Positions 1 to 4,303 of a DNA stretch of 6,324 nucleotides are shown here, piece after piece (within the stretch, counting starts at the first letter, position 1; each line of letters starts with the position of its first letter). The DNA comes from Planctomycetaceae bacterium (GTDB taxonomy: Bacteria > Planctomycetota > Planctomycetia > Pirellulales > Thermoguttaceae). Where the stretch lies: positions 1 to 6,324 of the forward strand of contig JAIRTV010000122.1 in the NCBI GenBank assembly GCA_031254675.1. The letters are read 5' to 3'. The notes below the pieces were generated by a model. The model did not search any database, had not been told where the DNA came from, and saw only the letters and a program-made list of their open reading frames with translations. The position numbers were made by a program, and so were the translations under genes.

Positions 1-71
1 CACAAATCGGACAACACCGTAAACAACAAAAATAGAAAAACCGACTTTTCATTCATCTGAACGCCCTTGAT
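1..71. other. Left-edge sequence upstream of the nitroreductase gene
   Basis: No complete gene fits here. On the minus strand an ATG at 56-54 opens a frame that stays open to the window edge and reads MNEKSVFLFLLFTVLSDL, which resembles the start of a signal peptide. It is preceded by AAGGG (complement of 64-68) at a spacing of 7 bases. If real, it would be a gene cut by the window edge whose start lies only 15 bases from the start of the divergent nitroreductase gene, leaving no room for promoters between them. Equally, plus-strand frames ending in TAG at 33-35 or TGA at 58-60 could be the tail of an upstream gene. Eighteen open codons prove little, so none of these is called as a gene. Confidence 0.2.
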
Positions 72-863
72 ATGAAAAAAATTATTCTTGACAAATATTT
101 GTGTGTCCGTTGCGGACAATGTATTGGAGCTTGTCCCGCTCGTTTGTTTGATCGCCCCACTCTCAACGATTATCCCGAAACCATCGAAAATGCAGACGAA
201 TTTTGTATTTCGTGTCATCATTGTCTCGCGGTTTGTCCGGTTCACGCTCTTTCAATTGATGGAATTGACGGAACAATGTGTCTGGATTTTGTTCGGGAAA
301 GTTTTCCGCGTTTCGAACACATCGCCACTCTCGCCCGAATGAGACGTTCAATCCGCCGTTACGCCGATAAACCATTGGAAAAACAAGTCATCGAACAATT
401 ACTCGATGTTGTACGTTGGGCTCCTTCGGCAAAAAATAAACTCCCCGTCAAATGGCTCGTCGTCAATAATCGAAACAAAGTTCTAGAATTAGAAGAACTC
501 GTCGTCCAATGGTTGCGGTCTCAACCACAACTCTCAAACGTACGCGAAGTCAACGAACCAAATGGGATTTTTCGCGGTGCGCCGTGTGTTGTTGTCGCCT
601 ACACAGACGCAACCGCCCTCTGGCCGGCAATGGATACCGCCATCGCCGTCGAAACTCTTGACCTTTGTGCAACCGCAATGCGTCTCGGAGCTTGTTGGGC
701 AGGATATTTCATAAGAGCTTCTCAAAATGATCCAACAATCAATCGTTGGCTCGGTTTAAGCGAAACGGAAATAGTTCATGGAGGGTTAATGTTGGGCTAT
801 ATCGGCGACGAAGCCTATCAACGTGTTCCGTATCGCCCCGAATTAGAATTGCGGTGGATCTAG
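72..863 (+). CDS. Ferredoxin-nitroreductase fusion (two 4Fe-4S clusters plus FMN domain)
   Basis: A 263-residue cytoplasmic protein predicted to bind two iron-sulfur clusters and FMN and to reduce an unidentified small substrate. Seen: an N-terminal bacterial ferredoxin domain with C11-x2-C14-x2-C17-x3-C21-P and C45-x2-C48-x2-C51-x3-C55-P. A nitroreductase-fold domain starts near residue 90, with RRSIRRY at 91-97 (the phosphate-binding stretch of FMN in this superfamily) and WAPSAKNKLP just after. It ends with a glycine-rich GGLMLGYIGD segment and a short basic tail. Known: in such fusions the clusters are thought to pass electrons from ferredoxin or a similar donor to FMN, replacing direct NAD(P)H reduction. 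The class is commonest in anaerobes, and the natural substrate is usually unknown. The ATG at 72 puts the first cysteine at residue 11, as usual for ferredoxin starts; no clear ribosome binding site precedes it. No neighbour explains its substrate. Confidence 0.9.
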   Translation: MKKIILDKYLCVRCGQCIGACPARLFDRPTLNDYPETIENADEFCISCHHCLAVCPVHALSIDGIDGTMCLDFVRESFPRFEHIATLARMRRSIRRYADKPLEKQVIEQLLDVVRWAPSAKNKLPVKWLVVNNRNKVLELEELVVQWLRSQPQLSNVREVNEPNGIFRGAPCVVVAYTDATALWPAMDTAIAVETLDLCATAMRLGACWAGYFIRASQNDPTINRWLGLSETEIVHGGLMLGYIGDEAYQRVPYRPELELRWI

Positions 864-1106
864 CCCCAATAATTTGTAAATGTCTATTTTTGAATTTTAT
901 CGCCTAACATTCATCGTAACATTCATAAACAGTCGCGTGCCAATTCAGGCAAACAACTCAAATCACTCTTCGACAAAATATCACCTACACTCGGATGATT
1001 CATCTCAACAACAACTCCACAACATGTCGAAATAACCCGAAATGTTGACCCATTTCCCTCACCGCCCCGCGAATGCTAGGAAAAATTCATCCATTTCAAA
1101 TCCCTT
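864..1106. other. Gap between nitroreductase and protease genes, no gene seen
   Basis: The 243 bases contain stops in all frames and no convincing ORF. The only repeat noticed is TAACATTCAT at 905-914 and again at 917-926, a 12-base period. A TTGACC at 1045-1050 resembles a -35 box, but no acceptable -10 lies 16-18 bases downstream. No GC-rich hairpin followed by a T run was found after the nitroreductase stop. Confidence 0.5.
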
Positions 1107-2117
1107 ATGCGACCAAACGACTCAAACAATTCCCGAATTTACTGGCAACTTCCTTTATTACTCTATCTTGCAACCTGGTTGACCACAACAGGTTTTCGAT
1201 TTGATTTTGACGACGGTGTTGTTTACCGATTCTTTCTGTCCTTAATGCTTCGCCCGTTTGACAGCGATTTGTCAGGAGAAGTATGGCTGGAGTTTTGTCA
1301 AAAACTTTATCAAGGGATTTTGTTTTCGGTGCCGTTGATGTTGATTCTGACGTGCCATGAGTTGGGGCATTTTATCCAAATGAAACGATATGGAGTTCGG
1401 AGTAGTCTTCCCTATTTTATTCCCATGCCGATTGGTCCATTCGGAACGCTCGGAGCGGTTATCGCAATGGACGGACGTATTCCCAACGCTCGTGCGTTGT
1501 TTGATATAGGAATTTCCGGTCCGCTTGCCGGATTGATTCCGACATTGTTTTGTCTTTATTACGGTATCAAATGGTCTTATTTCGTACCGGTTTCGCTCAG
1601 CGGCGACATGACATTCGGCAACCCGTTGCTATTTCAATCCATGACGTACTGGATTTTCGGAGCAACTCCGGCAGATGTGATTTTATCGCTTCATCCGGTC
1701 GGATTGGCGGGTTGGGTCGGATTGTTTTTGACTTCGCTAAACCTCATGCCATTCGGACAACTCGACGGCGGACATGTCTTTTACGCCTTGCTCGGACGCC
1801 GCTCCATCAACGTTTCATGGGGCGTCTTTTATGTGATCATTATTCTGGTTATTTGGTTTCGACTATGGCATTGGTCGTTGATTTTAATTCTGCTCGCTTG
1901 GATCGGAATTACGCATCCGCCAACCGCCAACGAAAATGTCCGACTAACTCCTTTACGCCAAATCCTCGGTTGGGGAATTTTGGCGTTTATCGTACTCGGC
2001 TTCACGCCAACTCCCATCATCATCAACGATTCGCCACAAAATACCGAACCACCAAAAATATATTGCCTGGATTCCACAAGAAATATAACTATTGCGGAAG
2101 AAATTGATGGGCGTTAG
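1107..2117 (+). CDS. Site-2 protease family (M50) intramembrane zinc metalloprotease
   Basis: A 336-residue multi-pass membrane protein predicted to cut other proteins within or next to their membrane segments. Seen: a first hydrophobic segment near residues 13-30; the zinc site H84-E85-L86-G87-H88 inside a hydrophobic helix (residues about 72-90); a following PYFIPMPIGPFGTLGAVI stretch; GISGPLAGL; and the second motif N212-L-M-P-F-G-Q-L-D220-G-G-H, whose aspartate is the third zinc ligand in S2P enzymes. Further hydrophobic helices lie near 242-270 and 286-300. The last 35 or so residues are polar. There is no PDZ insertion, unlike RseP; the FIPxPxGxFGA region recalls the PDZ-less, EGY-like branch. 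Known: S2P enzymes often release transcription regulators by cutting anti-sigma factors; no such partner is beside it, so the substrate is unknown. The ATG at 1107 follows an in-frame TAG at 1077-1079, which limits any extension. No ribosome binding site is visible. Confidence 0.9.
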   Translation: MRPNDSNNSRIYWQLPLLLYLATWLTTTGFRFDFDDGVVYRFFLSLMLRPFDSDLSGEVWLEFCQKLYQGILFSVPLMLILTCHELGHFIQMKRYGVRSSLPYFIPMPIGPFGTLGAVIAMDGRIPNARALFDIGISGPLAGLIPTLFCLYYGIKWSYFVPVSLSGDMTFGNPLLFQSMTYWIFGATPADVILSLHPVGLAGWVGLFLTSLNLMPFGQLDGGHVFYALLGRRSINVSWGVFYVIIILVIWFRLWHWSLILILLAWIGITHPPTANENVRLTPLRQILGWGILAFIVLGFTPTPIIINDSPQNTEPPKIYCLDSTRNITIAEEIDGR

Positions 2118-2178
2118 GAATTTCCCAACTCCGCTCGACAGTGCAACAGCGTAAATCCGCCAAACCTGACGCTATCAA
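2118..2178. other. Convergent gap between protease and VWA genes
   Basis: Sixty-one bases separate two convergent stop codons. The only inverted repeat is AGCGT (2149-2153) with ACGCT (2169-2173) across a 15-base loop and without a T run, too weak to call a terminator for either gene. Confidence 0.4.
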
Positions 2179-3180
2179 TCACAACCCGCCAATCACATCA
2201 ATATAAGAATATTGTCCTCTGTTGTTCGCGGCAAGTTTTCGCAGAAAGTTTGATTCGTGGTTCGCCCCAACACCAAACTGAATAACATTGATCTGTGACC
2301 GAAGACCATTTTTACGCCCAATCGTGTCAAGTTGCCCAGAACTCAACGCGTGCGCTTCGTCGCCGTCCGTCAGAAAAAAAATAACATCAGGACGATGTGT
2401 AACCGCTTCGAGTAACGGTTTCAGATGATTCGTGCCGCCAACCGGCGTAATACCTTCAACAAACCGTTTGGCATTTTCTTTGTTCTGGTCGGTTGCTTCC
2501 GGCATTTGACGGTTCGATCTCCAACACGTCATATTTTCATTGTAAAAAATAATATTGAACCGATACAAATTTTCAAGCGAATCAATACATTGGATCAACT
2601 CCGTCTTAGCCGCCCGAATCGGACGTGCCGCATACTCGCTCATGCTGCCCGAACGATCAAACACAAAAACAAACGAATTACCCGTACCTTCCGTGCCAAA
2701 AACACGCAATGTCTTCCCATTTCCTTTTCCGTTGCCGAAAACCGACAATTGATCACCACCAATTTTGGTATCGCCGGGATTGGGAGCACTAAAGATATTG
2801 GGGTTGGCGGTTTGGCGAGACGCAGAATGAACACCAATCGCGTCGGGAAGATTATGACTCAAATCCGTTTCGGAAAGATTACCGTCAAGCATCTGTTCCA
2901 ATGTCGGAGCGGTTGTGGTTTCGTTGACTCGATTGGGATTGTTTTCACCAAATTCGTTGTCGTTGCCATCCACGTAAACTTTTTGGTCGCCGGAATCTTT
3001 TTTGAGAACAATTCCACCAGATGCCCATTGATCCCCCGGTGCAGTTGCCGGTTCTGGAAAAAGCCGCAAACAACACAAAATTAAGAGAAAAATACAAAAA
3101 TGAAACAAAACAGAACCAATCCATGACGGAATTTTAATTCGACCGGAAGATTGGTTTTGAGGCAATTTTTTCGTTTCCAT
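2179..3180 (-). CDS. Membrane-anchored von Willebrand factor A domain protein
   Basis: A 333-residue protein of unknown exact role. Seen: a short basic N-terminus, one transmembrane helix at about residues 20-41 (IGSVLFHFCIFLLILCCLRL), a polar Asn/Gly-rich linker from about 45 to 165, and a VWA domain from about 168 to the end. The metal-ion-dependent adhesion site is complete: D175-R-S177-G-S179, T250 in GGTN, and D272 in TDGD. A bound divalent cation and ligand binding are therefore plausible. Predicted topology is a cytoplasmic N-terminus with the VWA domain outside the membrane. Known: VWA proteins mediate protein-protein contacts. The GNSFVFVFDRSGSM signature with a single anchor is, to my recollection, frequent in Planctomycetota. 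There is no sortase signal, lipobox or catalytic domain. The gene is convergent with the protease gene and downstream of hpt on the same strand, but 290 bases away behind a probable terminator. ATG at 3180-3178 was chosen because it places the basic residues and the helix correctly; no ribosome binding site is seen. Confidence 0.88.
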   Translation of the reverse strand: METKKLPQNQSSGRIKIPSWIGSVLFHFCIFLLILCCLRLFPEPATAPGDQWASGGIVLKKDSGDQKVYVDGNDNEFGENNPNRVNETTTAPTLEQMLDGNLSETDLSHNLPDAIGVHSASRQTANPNIFSAPNPGDTKIGGDQLSVFGNGKGNGKTLRVFGTEGTGNSFVFVFDRSGSMSEYAARPIRAAKTELIQCIDSLENLYRFNIIFYNENMTCWRSNRQMPEATDQNKENAKRFVEGITPVGGTNHLKPLLEAVTHRPDVIFFLTDGDEAHALSSGQLDTIGRKNGLRSQINVIQFGVGANHESNFLRKLAANNRGQYSYIDVIGGL

Positions 3181-3189
3181 AAAACAGTT

Positions 3190-3199
3190 TTACCGGTAA
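3190..3199. repeat. TTACCGGTAA palindrome just upstream of the VWA start
   Basis: A perfect 10-base palindrome that ends 9 bases before the VWA start codon. Its position in the expected leader would suit an operator or a small structure near the ribosome site. It is short enough to be chance. Confidence 0.3.
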
Positions 3200-3268
3200 T
3201 GTACGTTGGTAAAACACGATCAAATGTTTTTTGAGTCTTTTTGTACGTTTCTTTCAAACAAACCGCTC

Positions 3269-3331
3269 ATCCGTCTCAACAGGATTTCACCGATTTCAAC
3301 ACTGACTTCAATAAGGCATCAGGAGACGGAT
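3269..3331. repeat. 9-base inverted repeat enclosing GATTTCA-like repeats
   Basis: ATCCGTCTC at 3269-3277 is exactly complementary to GAGACGGAT at 3323-3331, with 45 bases between. The enclosed stretch carries GATTTCA at 3283-3289 and 3292-3298 and GACTTCA at 3304-3310. It could form a stem with a large loop in a transcript of either strand. No function can be assigned. Confidence 0.4.
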
Positions 3332-3348
3332 TGTCGAAATGGAACACC

Positions 3349-3378
3349 AAAACGCAAAGGACACACGATAAGGTGTCC
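3349..3378 (-). terminator. Possible intrinsic terminator downstream of hpt
   Basis: Read on the minus strand, GGACAC pairs with GTGTCC (6 perfect pairs, arms 3373-3378 and 3359-3364) around an 8-base loop, followed directly by TTTGCGTTTT (3358-3349). It lies about 93 bases after the hpt stop and before the VWA gene, as expected if the two genes are separate transcripts. The T tract is interrupted, so efficiency is uncertain. Confidence 0.4.
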
Positions 3379-3427
3379 CGACAAAACCGAACAAATCCAA
3401 ACAATACCGAACGAAATCGGACAAAGT
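3378..3427. repeat. Degenerate tandem repeat, about five 10-base units
   Basis: Consecutive units CCGACAAAA, CCGAACAAAT, CCAAACAATA, CCGAACGAAAT and CGGACAAAGT read as variants of one roughly 10-base motif, consensus CCGAACAAAT. The final part shares AAATCGGACAA (3414-3424) exactly with bases 4-14 at the left edge of the window. It may be a small dispersed intergenic repeat or a phased array of A-tracts that bends DNA. Confidence 0.45.
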
Positions 3428-3470
3428 TGAATCAAGTGATAATTTTTGGGTGTTGGGAAAATGTCGGATA

Positions 3471-3821
3471 TTAAAGTTGTGCTTTAGCGACTGGCACGGC
3501 GTCAACACATTGTTGTGCGACGATTTTGAGTTCGCTATAGATTTTGGCGGATTCGTCGGCATTGCCTTGTTTTCCGGCAAGCTCCAACGCCGCGCAAAGT
3601 GGATGGAGTTTGGATGCACCAAGAACACTGGCGGTGCCTTTCAATCGGTGGGCGGCTTTGCTCACAGCTAAAAGATCGCCGTTTGCCAGTTGGTTTTCCA
3701 TTTCGGTAGTATCGTTTGGAACTTGTACTAAAAACTCGTTCAATACGGATTCGACGACCATTTTTGAGCCGCCGCATTGTTCCATAAGTGTTTCCATGCT
3801 GAAAGGAAGTTCGCTACTCAT
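3471..3821 (-). CDS. Stand-alone histidine phosphotransfer (Hpt) domain protein
   Basis: A 116-residue all-helical protein made almost entirely of one Hpt domain. Seen: the phosphoacceptor motif AAHRLKGTASVLGA with H58, preceded by an acidic and polar helix (VLNEFLVQVPNDTTEMENQL), and the later LCAALELAGK helix typical of the four-helix bundle. Known: Hpt proteins take a phosphoryl group from the receiver domain of a hybrid histidine kinase and hand it to a response regulator; they have no catalytic activity of their own. Inference: it is a cytoplasmic phosphorelay carrier whose kinase and regulator are encoded elsewhere, since neither neighbour is a two-component gene. Start: the frame could begin at a TTG at 3839, but ATG at 3821 is preferred because GGGAG (complement of 3833-3837) lies 11 bases upstream and overlaps the TTG. 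The domain fills the protein, and the alternative adds only six residues. Confidence 0.85.
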   Translation of the reverse strand: MSSELPFSMETLMEQCGGSKMVVESVLNEFLVQVPNDTTEMENQLANGDLLAVSKAAHRLKGTASVLGASKLHPLCAALELAGKQGNADESAKIYSELKIVAQQCVDAVPVAKAQL

Positions 3822-3885
3822 TAGTTTTGGATCTCCCAAGATTAAAAATAGATGTGTTAAATAGGAAATTGTCTGAAACTCATCA

Positions 3886-3910
3886 TTTCCCGTTTGCTAT
3901 AACAGGGAAA
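3886..3910 (-). other. Hairpin at the predicted 5' end of the hpt transcript
   Basis: TTTCCC-GTT (3886-3894) pairs with AAC (3901-3903) and GGGAAA (3905-3910), giving nine pairs with one bulged base (3904) and a 6-base loop. It starts where transcription from the 3917-3945 promoter should begin. It could shield the hpt mRNA 5' end or be a repressor site; the sequence does not decide. Confidence 0.4.
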
Positions 3911-3916
3911 GGTATA

Positions 3917-3945
3917 ATCATACACTGTTTTCGCAAACACTTCAA
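3917..3945 (-). promoter_or_regulatory. Probable sigma70-type promoter for hpt
   Basis: On the minus strand, TTGAAG (3945-3940) and TATGAT (3922-3917) are separated by 17 bases; they match the consensus hexamers at 4 and 5 of 6 positions. The start of transcription would be near 3910, giving a leader of about 90 bases to the ATG at 3821. A perfect TATAAT on the plus strand (3913-3918) overlaps the minus -10 but has no good -35. Confidence 0.5.
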
Positions 3946-4018
3946 GACTAACGTCAAAAATTTCCTTAACACTCACAAGAGTATTCCCTGACTGGCTGTT
4001 AAAATCAGTAAAAGATGA

Positions 4019-4034
4019 AATAAACCGGTTTATT
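4019..4034. repeat. Perfect 16-base palindrome AATAAACCGGTTTATT
   Basis: Every base pairs with its symmetric partner and there is no central spacer. It sits near the middle of the divergent region, about 75 bases upstream of the hpt -35 box and about 120 upstream of the strong mnmG -35 box. The form suits a dimeric regulator binding site. Followed on either strand by AT-rich sequence without a T run, it is not a terminator. Confidence 0.55.
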
Positions 4035-4112
4035 ATTTTCAATATGATAAATTGGAAACGGAGTTTTACTTGTTGCGAAATTAGAAAGAGGATCGGTCGA
4101 ATGTAAGCAAAA

Positions 4113-4168
4113 TTGACACACCAAATGACATTATTAAATGCGTTCGATCTTTTGCTTGACACAACAAA
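4113..4168 (+). repeat. Direct repeat TTGACACA(C/A)CAAA, two copies 43 bases apart
   Basis: TTGACACACCAAA at 4113-4125 recurs as TTGACACAACAAA at 4156-4168 with one mismatch. Both copies contain the -35 consensus TTGACA. The downstream copy is part of a strong promoter; the upstream copy has only a poor -10 candidate (TAAATG, 4135-4140, 16-base spacer). The spacing is close to four helical turns, so the pair could also be a regulator site. Confidence 0.45.
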
Positions 4169-4183
4169 GATTCTATCTACAAT
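4156..4183 (+). promoter_or_regulatory. Strong sigma70-type promoter for mnmG
   Basis: TTGACA (4156-4161) matches the -35 consensus exactly, and TACAAT (4178-4183) matches the -10 at 5 of 6 positions, with a 16-base spacer. Transcription would start near 4190, leaving a leader of about 114 bases before the ATG at 4304. This is the best promoter in the window and suits a constitutively needed tRNA-modification gene. Confidence 0.7.
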
Positions 4184-4303
4184 ATTTCAAACTTGAATCA
4201 AGGAAAATTTTGTAATATTTCCATCGTTTTTATGTTTTTCTACTTTAACCGCAACGTATGCTAAGATTTTTTATTATCTTTTTTTGTGTTGTGGATATTT
4301 CGA

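Larger units (their letters stand above)
3181..3470. other. Repeat-bearing gap between VWA and hpt genes
   Basis: The 290 bases hold no credible gene; the short frames present have no family motifs. Visible structures are a TTACCGGTAA palindrome (3190-3199), TGTACGTT repeated at 3200-3207 and 3242-3249, a 9-base inverted repeat (3269-3277 with 3323-3331), a hairpin at 3359-3378, and degenerate 10-base tandem repeats at 3378-3427. The VWA gene promoter should lie here on the minus strand, but I could not pick a convincing pair of hexamers. Confidence 0.5.
3822..4303. other. AT-rich divergent regulatory region between hpt and mnmG
   Basis: This 482-base gap is about 31% GC over 3841-4260 by hand count, clearly below the genes on both sides. 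A minus-strand frame at 4162-3857 (101 codons) starts with GTG, has no family motif, covers the promoter elements and is not called. The region instead carries promoter candidates in both directions, a hairpin, a 16-base palindrome and a 13-base direct repeat, listed separately. No tRNA, known riboswitch or known small RNA was recognised. Confidence 0.6.

Noticed and set aside
923..1007. Minus-strand 26-codon frame MNHPSVGDILSK... in the gap before the protease gene
   Set aside because: It looks codon-like but is very short and has no clear ribosome binding site or homology that I recognise. A plus-strand frame of similar length overlaps it.
1550..2107. Plus-strand frame of 185 codons inside the protease gene
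   Set aside because: It overlaps the frame that carries the conserved NLMPFGQLDGGH motif and membrane helices; its own product is Arg/His-rich with no domain.
2149..2173. Bidirectional terminator between the convergent protease and VWA genes
   Set aside because: Only five pairs around a 15-base loop with no T run on either strand.
2425..3084. Plus-strand frame of 219 codons opposite the VWA gene
   Set aside because: It is a shadow of a gene whose minus-strand translation has an intact VWA domain and metal site; the plus-strand product shows no recognisable motif.
3378..3427. CRISPR array as an explanation of the 10-base repeats
   Set aside because: Units are too short and degenerate, there are no unique spacers, and no cas gene is present.
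3206..3474. Overlapping plus-strand frames of 74 and 77 codons between the VWA and hpt genes
   Set aside because: They run through the repeats and the hairpin, their products are low-complexity Asn/Thr-rich, and no motif or start signal supports them.
3857..4162. Minus-strand frame of 101 codons in the hpt-mnmG gap
   Set aside because: It starts at a GTG whose complement overlaps the mnmG -35 box, has no family motif, is built from AT-rich sequence and runs through the hpt promoter candidates and the palindrome.
4286..4303. GTG at 4286 as the mnmG start
   Set aside because: It adds six residues (MLWIFR) not expected before the FAD-binding strand in this family and has no ribosome binding site; ATG 4304 gives the typical N-terminus.
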